Of a stretch of 64,000 bases of DNA, positions 12,060 to 22,673 are shown piece by piece (the first letter of the stretch is position 1; each line of letters begins with the position of its first letter). A program made the translations under genes and the position numbers. Under the pieces are notes generated by a model. It was given only the letters and a program-made list of their open reading frames with translations. It had not been told where the DNA came from and made no database searches. The stretch is from Erythroxylum novogranatense (Eukaryota; Streptophyta; Magnoliopsida; Malpighiales; Erythroxylaceae): contig CM057228.1 of the NCBI GenBank assembly GCA_029891385.1, positions 34,909,023 through 34,973,022 on the forward strand, given 5' to 3'.

Positions 12060-13553
12060 TTTGTGGTTAATTATGTCTGAAAATATAAATTATTAAAAAT
12101 GAGCATACTAGTCAACAATTAATGGAACTTTGTATAAAATCATGATGCATGTATGCATGATGATAGATTTAACAAAACTTAAAAAATTAAAACCTTATGA
12201 GACGGTTATTTTTCTTATCTATAATAGACTAAATGACGGTGGGCCATCTTATCCATTAAAAGAAAAACTGGGACCCTCCTACTCAAAAAACTACCAAGCA
12301 TCTCATGCTCAATTTTTTAAGAAGCGTCTTAATTTGGTCCATACTTTTACCAACAGAGCTACGGTAGGCAGTTTATTGATAAAAAATGTTGAGTGTTTAA
12401 CCATTTGATTCATACACTAAAGATACCTGCAAATCATGCCTCAGTGGGAGGTTACATTTGCTATCAATAAGTGGACTTATCCTTAAGGAGACCCATACCA
12501 TGCAAGATCTAGGATCCATGCCCTCCGATGGGGAGTAACACTTCACCACATGCAAATGGGCCATCATTTGGAAACCGTGGACTCTCACATGAGCATCCTC
12601 TCCAACTCAATCTTTTTGGGCTTTAAGTTTTTAATTACCATCTTGTCTAGATGCAATTTATAATCCATCCTATATTGTTTCATTATATATTCATACATAA
12701 TGAATACATGGTAAGGCCTAGGGTTGGCAATTTTCTAAATGACATGCAATCACGTAATATCACATATTATAAGCATTCATTTCTCCATTCATCACATGAA
12801 CTAATAAAGCCACTTTTGATTGTCCATCCTAGAAATAAAAAAATATAAGCCTTTTAGGCCCAAAAGTATTCTTCTTGGACTTGGATCTTCCCCTTCGAAC
12901 TCTTCACTCATATGATCCGACCCATTCGGTAAACAAAATGTAATGGCATATATTAAAACCAAAATTTATCACTTTGAAAAGCAAAATTCCACCACTAGAT
13001 TTTGAGAAAACTGATTCTTTGTTATGACAAAAAATTCCAGCACTAGTTTTTATTAAAATCGAAACTTATTCCATGAAAATAAAAAACCAGCACTTAGTAT
13101 TTTATCAAAACCAAAATTGGATTCTATGAACAAAAATCCAGCACTTGTTTTTATAATAAAAATTGAAATGTGATCCATTGAAACAAAATTCCAGCATCTT
13201 TGTTTTCACAAAACTTATATCAATACATAAAAGGATACACCGAAATTTTTTTACCTTTCCATTTCTTGAACCCATGGCTGCTCCATCTTCATCATTACAT
13301 CAACTTGTACATTACAAAATAAAATAAAAAAGAAAAATGAAGCCAAGGAGGAAACATGGTGATGATAGACCACCCTCCTTGTTACAACCAAATGAAGAAA
13401 TCTTACAAGGCAAATTTAACTTCTATGGACAACCAAAAGAGCAATATATACACCATATATATTTCTATCACATAAAAATATGCAACATACACATAAAAAT
13501 TGCCAACCCATGCATCAAATATATAGGAACTGAAATCATGCGTTAGAAACCTG
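12060..13553 (-). other. Long leader of copia element 1 with degenerate tandem repeats
   Basis: About 1.5 kb separate the primer site from gag, without a supported ORF. Bases about 12960-13220 hold five degenerate ~60-bp units, each with a core that reads GTGCTGG followed by a T-run on the minus strand. Near 12335-12365 the minus strand reads GTAGCTCTGTTGGTAAAAG, which resembles the D-arm/box A of a tRNA. The equivalent leader is present in copia element 2 at 37718-39190. Confidence 0.75.
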
Positions 13554-13565
13554 GCTCTGATATCA
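13554..13565 (-). other. Primer binding site of copia element 1
   Basis: Minus strand TGATATCAGAGC, one base different from the initiator-methionine site TGGTATCAGAGC and two bases from the LTR end. Confidence 0.85.
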
Positions 13566-13567
13566 AT

Positions 13568-15623
13568 TGTTGGATCGGAAAAACAAAGAATGCTATATTT
13601 GGAGAAACGGTAGATTTCAAAATTTTTAAGAAATCATTACTTGCAGCGGAAGCAAAAAATCCAAATCATCATGCTAATCCATACATGATATGGTGTAAGG
13701 ATAATAAAACATAAACAAGATCAGGAGTATTACCGACTCCTTTGCTACAGCTTTAAATTCTCGTTGCGCTATCCTCTCCTTCTTCTTGTATCCAAATCCT
13801 TTGCCTTTGAATCTTTTCCTTTAGCAATCTACTTTCTCCTTGTTGTTGTATCGTCAGCCAATTAGATTTACCACTTTTTCTTCAAGGACAATTAGGTTAA
13901 CAAAATCCTTTGGTGGGAAAGGAGAAAAAAATGTTTGGAGGAGATTTTCTTAGAAGAAGAAGAAAAAAAAATGAAACTCTTTCAATTGGTATTTTCGATT
14001 ATACACCTTGCATGAAAGGAGAGAAGGTCTCAAGAACATGCAAGATGTCTTTCTTACACTCCAATTTCGGTTATGCATGAATGGAAGAAGAGAGAGGCAT
14101 CTAATGCATCACTTCTTGCATTAATCAATCATAAAATTGCCAATAAATGAGACTCTCTTCATTTATCTTTAAAATGACTATATGAAAAGACTATAACCTA
14201 AAATTGAATAACCAATTTCGGTTTTGGCAAGAAGAAAGAAGGAAGATGGTCCATCTAATGCACATCTTTCATCTTTAATATAATGAATGCAAATATGTTA
14301 CATGCTAACATTAAAAGACAACCATTAAACCATTTAATGGTAAGTTCATAACTCCATTTAATGATGATAAACCATAATAAAGACCATCTTTATTTTAGCA
14401 TTTTAATGTCAAATGTGTAGCTTCACATTTCACCTAACAAAACCGAAATTGCTACTTCTCCTTTAAAAAAATGTTTTAATATAATTAATCTAATTAATTA
14501 CATTAAACCAAAATCTAACCCATTTCTAAATATACATTTGGGCTTCTAATTAACCATTAATTAGACCAGGCCCAACATTCAATTATGGGCTTCTAAAACC
14601 TCCATTTATATTTCTTACTTAGCTTGACAACATTCCTTAAAGTCAAGTGAGGAATCTTATTGGACTTTGATAATTCAAGCTCCAATAAGCCCAGAATTAT
14701 TTAAATCTCATTAGAATTAATTCTAGCTTATTAACTAAATGTCATTATACTAAAGACAATTAGTTGAACTCTTAAATTATTAAATATTATAAGAATACAT
14801 AGTTTATGTCCAATTGCAAACCATATTTAGAATCTTATTATAGCCATCCGCACAACAAAGGGTAAAATTACCGTTTTACCCTTATGTTGGGTTTTCCTTC
14901 TAGATCTCCCGTTTTACATTATATGGTGATTAACACACAAGATCTCATCTTGGTGTCAAGACTTGATGGGTAGCTACTCCATCAAACTACTGGCATCATT
15001 TTAATCACCAAATCTCCTTAAAACATCTAGAAGTGATGATAGCATTATAAACTCTTTATTTGAGTAAATGTTTCCTGATACATGTTTCAATTAATAATTC
15101 CAACATGCAGACACTGGATTAATACTCTGTAAAAATCCATTCCAATCATATCAAGAATTATAATGAAAACATATTTTTTAAGATTAAAGTAACGACCCAC
15201 TTTATTCTTGAAAACATATTTGATTCCAGATTCATTTAATAATGCCATTATCGATAGTCTACTATTATCATGATATGAAACTCATCATTTTATTTAAGTA
15301 AACTCCTTTACTTATATGGATATAAATCTCAACACTACAGTCTAAACCATAATCAAGTGACCAACTTGATTATTCAACTGTGAATCAATTAATTCAGATT
15401 ATAATAATATACATGTTTCCCATACATCTCTATGTATATGTATATTACTTACTCAAGAATCTTGGTACCTTTTGACCAGATATATAACGCTCACATAGAT
15501 AAAACCAAACTCTTTTGTTTTATTAATAATAAATATTTTCATTACAAAACTGTAACTGAAGAAGATAAAGTTACATGTAAATACACTTGCTTTCTAGGGC
15601 ACCATATTTACATAACTCCAACA
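13568..15623 (-). repeat. 5' LTR of copia element 1 (right copy)
   Basis: 2056 bp, ending in proper TG/CA on both sides. It is about 50 bp shorter than its partner, mainly through a deletion around 15165-15180 that removes the segment found at about 8010-8070. Confidence 0.92.
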
Positions 15624-15628
15624 AGGTT

Positions 15629-15690
15629 GTCCATCCATGTAAAGGAATTCCTAGCTCTATTAATGGTAGTAGCAAAGTGGAGACATTATT
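15629..15690 (+). pseudogene. RNase H fragment of the host chromovirus between two inserts
   Basis: A 62-bp piece encodes about 20 residues (EFLALLMVVAKWRHYL), the helix preceding EPNQFIIKTDHE in gypsy RNase H. The rest of that motif resumes at 18818, so the LTR at 15691 split it in the middle. The left end adjoins the copia target duplication. Confidence 0.85.
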
Positions 15691-18600
15691 TGTGACACCC
15701 TAATACCCCCTGGGAGGATACGGGATGCCACACAGACAATATAACATACATGCATATAGAATTGAGACAAAACCAAAACATACGAAACATTCATCATAAT
15801 TTTATAACCCATCCTGAATTAAGGTTATTACAAACCTTCAAATAAATCCAAAGTCATATACATCAAAGACAAGCCAAGAACAACTCCAAAAAAAAATACA
15901 ATTTTAACAAAACAAGACTTAGATTTCATTGGCCATTGCGGTTGACTCGTCCCAGTCCTTAAGTCCTTCTCTTTGAACCTACACGGGGCAAATCCACCGT
16001 GCTAAGCATATAGCTTAGTGAGTAATAACTAATCTATGCATAAATTGACAATTAATTATACACAATCATGATATATCAAAAGCATGCAATAACAGTTTAT
16101 CGGAACGAACAATTCAAACATATAATATTGGATCTCAAACAGATTATACGAAAAACAAAAATGAGTCTCACAAGAGAGTATAACCCTTCGTAATCAGAAC
16201 ACAATTTCTTGTTTATAACAAAGTCAAACAGAAATCAGAATACAAAATCATATAACTGTTAAATCCATTTACAGAAGCGGGTAACGAGACTTAAACAAGA
16301 GATACCATAATTGGTATCAGCAGGAGAGACATATGTCTCGATATCAGGAGACACCGAAGTGTCAATACAGGAGACACCGAAGTGTCAGTACAGGAGACAC
16401 CGAAACATCAATATAGGAGACACTGAAGTGTCAGTACAGGAGACACCGAAGCGTCAATACAAGAGGTATCGAAGTGTTAGTACAGGAGATACCAAAACGT
16501 CAATACAAGAGACATCGAAATGTCAGTACAAGAGACACCGAAGCGTCAATACAGGAGACATCGAAGCATCAATACAGGAGAAACTGTGGACCCTTCTAGG
16601 CATGCCTATTTACCCACAACTAGGACTCAACAATTTTAAAAGAAAACAAAGTCCTTTAGACATTTTATGCAAAGCAAGTAGTCAATCATATTAACATACA
16701 AGTAGCACTTCAATATCACATTCATCAATCAATACCTCGGACCTTCATGACCGGAATCGGTACACAATTCAGTACACATTCATCAATATCAAATTCAATT
16801 CAGTAATAAACAAAACAAATCAAGGTGAGACCATCTTAAGTTGCTCACAAAAGTTACCATCTAAATTACTTACAAAAATTACCATCTAAAGTTATTTACA
16901 CAAAATATCATCTAATATTTACTTACAAAAATCTCCCTTATTGTCTATTGTCTCGACGTCCCGGCAATAACTGGAATTGGTCGCTTTAAGGGTTCCTATA
17001 AAACATTCAATACAAACATATATTACTATTGTGCACAATTATGAATTCAATTATGCACACTCATGTATAGTTAATATGTATGATGCATTGTCATGAAAAA
17101 AATCCGGGTTTCTTATCCCTAATCTTATCACATTATCATTCATATGAAACCAAACTCAATTTCTCATTCTAGATTTATTTTACACTCAACTTTCGAGTCC
17201 ACCTTGCTCAATTATTTTCATCAAGTAGTTGAGGTAATGAGGTAATACTTCCTTATATAAAGTTGTCCCTCTTTGTCTTAGGTTTCCAATGATACCAAGT
17301 TCGTCCAATTTGGTTTAGAATACTAAAAGTTATACTCAAAAGATTTCAAGATGTTCTTGACCTTCATCAAAATTCCTATCTCAACTTCCAATCAAATTAT
17401 GAAATTCTTAGAGGCAGAATTAGAATTTAATCTCTTCATACAATTTTTATCCTTATGTCTCTAGTTTACTCCAAATTAAAAAGCACTACATTCGAATAAC
17501 TACAAAAAAAGTTATGCCTAAAATATCAAAGTATATGTAAGTTGTCAGGAAACTTCGCCGCGATGAACTTTCCAGATCACGAAATTCTACGACCTTCTCT
17601 TAAACGACAAATTTTTATAGAAAACGATTCCTTTGAGTTACCCACGGCGAACTAAAAAGAGTTGGTCGTGACAAACTCTACTGTGTTGGTTAACTTCTTC
17701 TTCTTCCATTCTTTTCCCAGATTTTCTTACTTCCATCTTATTCAATGAACACATAACACAATAAAACCAATTCTTCTACTTCCATTTCAAATCATCACAA
17801 CTCAAACAATTCAAATCTATATTCAAACACTAAAAACTGATGCATGCACTTGAAATCATTATCAACTTTCTCTCTCTACTGTATTTTCATCCTTACTACA
17901 TTTGTTTCATTAACACTCATTCATCACAACCACTCAACTCATCCGAAACCTTTCTACTTCACTAAGTTTCTTTTTAAGCTACATGCAATCGGTATCACAC
18001 CTCCACCTTTCCATTATACAATATTATCAACCCATCTCATCATCACTTTCACTAAACCATTCAACTGATATAACTCATGCATGTGTTTATTCTCAACATA
18101 TAAGACATCATCCAACTAATACATGTACTTATTTCTAATACATATCATCGGAATCATTCATAAAACTCAGAAAACTAAACTTACTAACCTTGTTTTCAGA
18201 AAAATCACCAAGGTTTCAGTGATGGTTGAGGAGCAAGACTAGAGAGATTAGGACAAACTAACAATTGAACCAACTTCTTTGTGTTGTAAAGTACAATACT
18301 AATGTAGGAATCCAAAAACTAGTGTTTCGGTGAACAAGATTCAGTGATTTTTCAAAGAACACCCACATAGGCCGATGAACAACAAGGCTTCTGTGATTTT
18401 TTCCCTCTCCAGCACAAGTACTCACGTGTGTTATTATCACGTGTATTGCTACCAACTTGGCATATGGATCATTTCATATGAGCCATTTGTCATGCACATA
18501 GAGGGCTAAATGTCATTAAGCCATTGATCTATTTCTCTTAATAATCCAAAATTTTCAAAAAATTCCTAAAATTTCCAAAAATTCCAAAATAATGCTAATA

Positions 18601-18812
18601 ATTTCCACATAAATTTTTTTATCTCTAATAAACCACAATTCTCACCTTAATCAAAATTCTAAAATCAATTACATTAGGAATGTCATGAATGCATGCACAA
18701 AAATTGTATGTGTCCAAAATGCTTATGCATAAATAAGCAAGTATTCAAATATGCAAAGCATAAAATGTACTAAATTTTCTTAATATTCTAACCCCTAGTA
18801 TGGGGTGTTACA
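15691..18812 (-). mobile_element. Solo LTR of a gypsy-type element, minus orientation
   Basis: Ends are TGTGACACCC and GTGTTACA, flanked by perfect duplications TTATT (15686-15690 and 18813-18817). The sense start TGTAACACCCC and the G-rich sense end (AGGGGGTATTAGGGTGTCACA, bar one base over) match the pattern of the other gypsy LTRs here. 3122 bp with no internal coding domain and no second LTR, so it is a solo LTR from recombination. It contains an 11-unit minisatellite (16326-16577) and a leader-type hairpin on the minus strand at about 15995-16025 (CACTAAGC, loop, GCTTAG). The 127-residue ORF over the minisatellite is a product of the repeat. Confidence 0.92.
16326..16577. repeat. 23-bp minisatellite, about 11 units
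   Basis: Consensus unit GAGACACCGAAGTGTCAGTACAG (20-base core GAGACACCGAAGTGTCAGTA). Units alternate between forms with GTGTCAGTACAG and forms with CGTCAATACAA, suggesting duplication as 46-bp dimers. Each unit contains a small palindrome (GACAC...GTGTC). Confidence 0.95.
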
Positions 18813-18817
18813 TTATT

Positions 18818-19744
18818 TGGAGCCAAATCAGTTTATAATTAAGACTGACCATGAAAGCTGGAAGTACTTGTTGGATCAAAAGGTTACTACACCAATATAG
18901 AAACAAAAAAAGGGTTGGTCAAGTTATTGGGTCTGAACTATAAGATTCAATACAAGAAAGGGAGACCAAATAAGGTTGTTGATGCTTCATCCAGAAGATG
19001 GGAATCAATAGAAGGGAATTTGACAGGCCTCACTATCATTACCCCAACTTGCAGAACGAAGTCTTAGAGAGTTATCATGGTGATTCAGAAATCCAAAAAG
19101 TCATCAATGATATTAGGGCAAGTCATAACATCAATTCAAAATATACTTTTGATAATATAATCCTCAAGTACAAAGGCAAGTTGGTAATGGGCAGAAATAA
19201 GGCATTGAGAGAGCAGTTGATTATTAATATGCATAGTGATTCAGTGGGAGGACACTCTGGAGAATTGGAAACTTACAAAAAAATCAAATCATTATTCTAC
19301 TGGAAGGGAATGAGAAATGTTAAAAAAAAAGTTTTGTGAGTGTGACATATACCAAAAGAGTAAACCAGAACATGTGCACTCTCTAGGGTTATTACAACCT
19401 GTGCCGATTCTAGGGGCTACTTGGAGAGATATAAGTATTAATTTCATAGAGGGTTTGCCTATATCATAAGGGAAAAATGTAATAATGGTGGTAGTAGATA
19501 GACTCATAAAAGGGGCTCATTTTTTGGCTTTACTAATTTAATTACTACCCCATTTGTCGCCAAAATATTCATTGAGCATATATAAAGGTTGCATGGGTTA
19601 CCTAAGAGTAAAATTTCTGATAGAGATAAGATCTTTAGTAACAATTTTTGGCAACCATTGTTCAAGACATTAGGGCTTTCACTCAATTTAAGTATTGCTT
19701 ATCACCCTCATAGTGATGGATAGATTGAAAGGGTTAATCAGTGC
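18818..19744 (+). pseudogene. RNase H end and integrase first half of the host chromovirus
   Basis: It opens with FIIKTDHESWKYLLDQKVTT and continues IQYKKGRPNKVVDASSR, the end of RNase H. From 18998 the integrase zinc-binding region follows, with HSDSVGGHSGELETYKKIKS and FYWKGMRNVKKKV, then CEC and QKSKPEH in another frame. The catalytic core follows with IEGLPIS, VDRLIKGAHF (near 19495-19525), and NLSIAYHPHSDG just before the Tekay-like insert. Two or more frameshifts and stops are present. The integrase resumes at 34300. Confidence 0.87.
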
Positions 19745-20352
19745 TTAGATGTAACATCTCGTTACCGATGCGATGAGCATATTGATACGGGTAGTGTCGT
19801 GATTGCATATTTAGTGATCGAGTGTTTTGTGGCCTTTGAGATAGATCATTTTGCACATGCATATACATAGTGACATGCATTCATGATTGTTCCAGCATTT
19901 AAATTGTGATTATGAGTTGAATTGTGAATTTGAGATAATTGAGTTAGACATGAGTTATTGAGAATTAAGCGATGATTTGAATTGAATGATTGAATTAGTT
20001 GAATTGTGATTTGATTGAGAGTTTAAGAATAATTGGATTGTATAGTTGAGTCAGAGTGAAAATGGAACTGTGGGAGTTGGAAATTGAGAATTGAGTTTGG
20101 GATCGAGTGTTTTATATTTTTGAGGATTTATAGGAATTTTCCAGAATTTTTAGAGTTTTGTGTTCGGACCAAGAAAATGGCCTAGAGACTGACTTTAGAG
20201 TTCCGGTTCCGAAAGTGAGTGGTTAACAGCTTGAAAATTTAGAGTTATGAGATTAAGAATTATTGCGATGAGCCATTGAAATTAGAGATTGAAATTAAGT
20301 GAATTTGAGGACTTGTAGATTTTGGGTCTCGGTTGAAATCAACCCTTGTATG

Positions 20353-20361
20353 TATATATAT
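20353..20361 (+). promoter_or_regulatory. Candidate TATA box of the Tekay-like LTR
   Basis: TATATATAT about 25-30 bases ahead of a pyrimidine-rich leader. The same arrangement is at 32081-32092 in the 3' LTR. Assignment rests on position and composition only. Confidence 0.45.
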
Positions 20362-20729
20362 GTGGTTTTGAAGTTGTGAGATAAACATTTCTTCCTCTTT
20401 TCTCTTCTCCTCCCGTCGTCGACGATTTCACTTTTCCTCCTTGGAGATTTTGTGGTTTGTTCCTTATTGAGAAAGCCTTGTGTGTGATTGAGAGTTGATG
20501 ATGTTTTCATTTAGGTTGAGAGTGAAATCAGTGGGAGTTTGAGCTTGGAGGATCTCGGACATTTACAAATTTTAGGGCTTCGATCGAATCTGTGATTTGG
20601 TAAGTTTTTGTGTTTTAATGTTATATTTATGGTTATTTATGGCATTTATGGTATTAAATGAGTTAGATAGGGTAGTTGAATGTGGTTAATGGAGTATTAA
20701 TGGCGGAAATGTCGTAGGAGAAGATGAAG

Positions 20730-20900
20730 TGGTCGCACGTCGCGACGCCCGAAATAGGGCCACGCCATGGCGAAAAAGCGTGTTCACATGGCGAGCCGCT
20801 GAGACGTCATGGTGAGCAAGTAATTTAGACGTCATGACGAGTGATTGGTAGGCGTCGTGGCGAGAGTCCAGACGTTCATGACGAATGGTCATACGTCATG
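20730..20900. repeat. GC-rich hypervariable block in the Tekay-like LTR
   Basis: Degenerate repeats built from words such as CGTCGCGACG, CATGGCGA and ACGTCATG, in sharp contrast to the AT-rich surroundings. The equivalent block of the 3' LTR (about 32465-32635) has many more differences than the flanking LTR sequence. It lies just upstream of a conserved CGTAACTTTTAGTGTAGACC motif. Confidence 0.7.
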
Positions 20901-21333
20901 CGAGGGGTGAAATTCGAAGTGAAATGGTTTAGTCTTTTGAGCGTAACTTTTAGTGTAGACCTCTAATTGGGGTAATTCGAGTTGTTATGATCTAGAAAAG
21001 AGGTCTTTGAGTGAGGTAAATTATAAGAGTTGAAATTAAATTAGCGAGTTCTCAATCATAGAAAAAAGCGGATTCGGTTCCTTAAGTGACCTAAGAGTTA
21101 TGTATTATCAATTGGAGTATAATTAGAGTTTAAATGAGAGATTTGTGAAATTTCGGATGTTATTGACCTAGTGAGTAGTGAATTTTGGTTGTGAATCGAG
21201 AGATAGCGGAATGGGACTAAAGCTACCGAGAAATCATGATCATGCATCATATAATTTTAAATGTGAGACATGTGCATTAGTGAATCTTATTGATTGAGCA
21301 TATAGTGATGAGAATGCGTTTGTATTGTTATAG

Positions 21334-21396
21334 AGGCGTTGGATCGTCGATCCACGGATATTCTTTGGTACTTCCAGTGGAGCTTAGAAGTTACTG
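21334..21396 (+). other. Conserved micro-exon-like block in the LTR leader
   Basis: A 63-nt block preceded by TTGTTATAG and followed by GTGAGTAACCTAGTTGGTTC. The same block with the same borders is at 33070-33136, 28312-28378 and 49293-49360, in LTRs that otherwise align poorly. It contains the core CACGGATATT and an inverted pair of the CTTCC...GGAAG type (degenerate here). The borders look like a 3' and a 5' splice site. Whether it is spliced is inference. Confidence 0.6.
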
Positions 21397-22091
21397 GTGA
21401 GTAACCTAGTTGGTTCCTCGATCTTTGTGTGGTAATCTGTCTTTGTGAATGTGTGAATCAATTGTCAATGTGAGTGATATAAATGTGAGATAATTGTCTT
21501 TGCAAATATGAGTAAGTGTTACGATTGTGCGTGATTGTCTTGAATGTGTTGCTAATGTGAATACTTGTGATTATGAATCAGTGTATAGTGTTACGAGTAA
21601 GTGTTCCGATCATGACAAGTGAGTGAAGTGATAATATATGTGTTAGTGACTGTGCAAGTATTAGTGCATGCTAGGCATGATTATAAGGGTAATTAAACGG
21701 TTGATCAAGCATTCATGTGCGAGCTTTAAGCTCGAATATCGTTGAATAGGCCTAAGGCCAAAAAGGGAAATAGTGCATACCCAGAGGGCTCTCCTATCCC
21801 TAAAGTGAGTGGGCAGTAGTGCATACCCAGAGGGCTCTCCTACTTGTCGAAATTGTGATCATTGTAAAAAGTGCCCGAATCGGGAAAGTGTTAACGCTAA
21901 GTCACAACAATGACATAAAATGAGAAATTGCATACATTATGCATCTGACTGCGTAGTGAAATTGAGAATGCGTGTGATGTATGACAATTGTGAAGTGATA
22001 TGTTTGAGTTATGTTATCGTATAAATATGTAAATTGTGTTCAGTGTTCTAAATTGCTTTAAAGTGTACTATGCGATATATTATGTGTATAT

Positions 22092-22168
22092 GCATGAGTT
22101 GGGTGAACCATCGATGATGGTTTGTCACTGAGTTCGCAAACTCACCCAACATTGCTAATATTTTTCAG
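22092..22168 (+). other. Conserved double hairpin with acceptor-like end in the LTR
   Basis: Two hairpins lie in tandem: AACCATC-GAT-GATGGTT and GAGTT-CGCA-AACTC. They are enclosed by a pairing of TTGGGTGA with TCACCCAA, so the RNA could fold as a three-way junction. Thirteen bases later comes a branch-point-like CTAAT and TTTTTCAG, ending at 22168. The same arrangement is at 33833-33896, 29121-29184 and 50040-50104. Confidence 0.65.
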
Positions 22169-22555
22169 GGCAGTGTTAGTAGGTTTCTAGCTCCCGAGAT
22201 AGACGTTTTCCTGCTGTGCGAGTTCTTGGATAAGTGAAGCGATGGCACACAGGTCGGTCAGCTGGGGCGACTTTTGAGGATGACCTAGTATAGACGTTTT
22301 TATCAGTTTCCTTTTTGGGTTATTGTATTGAGACTTTAGGGGACTGATAGACTTGTCTATATTTTGGATTGATATTATGCAATGCAATTGGGGTTTTAAA
22401 TTTTAGTGATTTGCTTATTGCGGTTTAATTATATTGATGCCATGCGAGTATTTAGTGATAGTTGCGAGCGGTAGCACTTCCTTGTCAGGGATATCGTCAG
22501 TGCGACCCACGGGTGTCCCGGTGTGTACCCTATAGTGAGGGGGCGCTACATTAGG

Positions 22556-22567
22556 TGGTATCAGAGC
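22556..22567 (+). other. Primer binding site of the Tekay-like element
   Basis: TGGTATCAGAGC, a perfect initiator-methionine tRNA site, five bases past the LTR end. Confidence 0.95.
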
Positions 22568-22673
22568 ATGGTTTGACATCTTTTGGGCATAGTGTATTTT
22601 AGGCTTGAATTCGGTGAAAAAAGTAAAATTGATCGATTCTTGTTGATTGTAGGTCATCCGTTCTTGGAAACAA

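Larger units (their letters stand above)
6409..15623 (-). mobile_element. Ty1/copia element 1, inserted in minus orientation
   Basis: Ends are TGTTGGATCGG... and ...CTCCAACA, with perfect duplications AGGTT at 6404-6408 and 15624-15628. Two LTRs (6409-8517 and 13568-15623) enclose gag, integrase, RT and RNase H in the copia order on the minus strand. It is the same family as the element at 35608-45201: both share the LTR end CTTT..TTTCCGATCCAACA (read in sense), leader repeats and protein sequence. In the first 200 bases of the two LTRs I count about 11 substitutions by eye, so it is not recent. Stops and a deletion between RT and RNase H make it non-autonomous. Confidence 0.95.
19750..22550 (+). 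repeat. 5' LTR of the Tekay-like element
   Basis: 2801 bp. A TATA-like TATATATA lies at 20353-20361, followed by a CT-rich stretch from 20387 typical of a transcript start. Downstream come a donor-like TTGGTAAGT (20597-20605), a GC-rich hypervariable block (about 20730-20900), a 63-nt micro-exon-like block (21334-21396), two 26-bp direct repeats (21771-21796 and 21817-21842), and a double hairpin with acceptor (22092-22168). Confidence 0.92.

Noticed and set aside
15989..16033. Plus-strand donor-like AGTGAGTAATAAC as evidence for plus orientation of the 15691 LTR
   Set aside because: The terminal sequences and the hairpin followed by an acceptor-like tract on the minus strand indicate minus orientation.
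16326..16577. CRISPR-like array of short repeats
   Set aside because: Units are contiguous without unique spacers, and the DNA is plant nuclear; it is a minisatellite.
16311..16694. 127-codon ORF
   Set aside because: It is a translation of the 23-bp minisatellite inside a solo LTR, without any domain.
17844..18068. 74-codon His/Thr-rich ORF
   Set aside because: Within the minus-strand solo LTR on the antisense strand; no recognisable feature.
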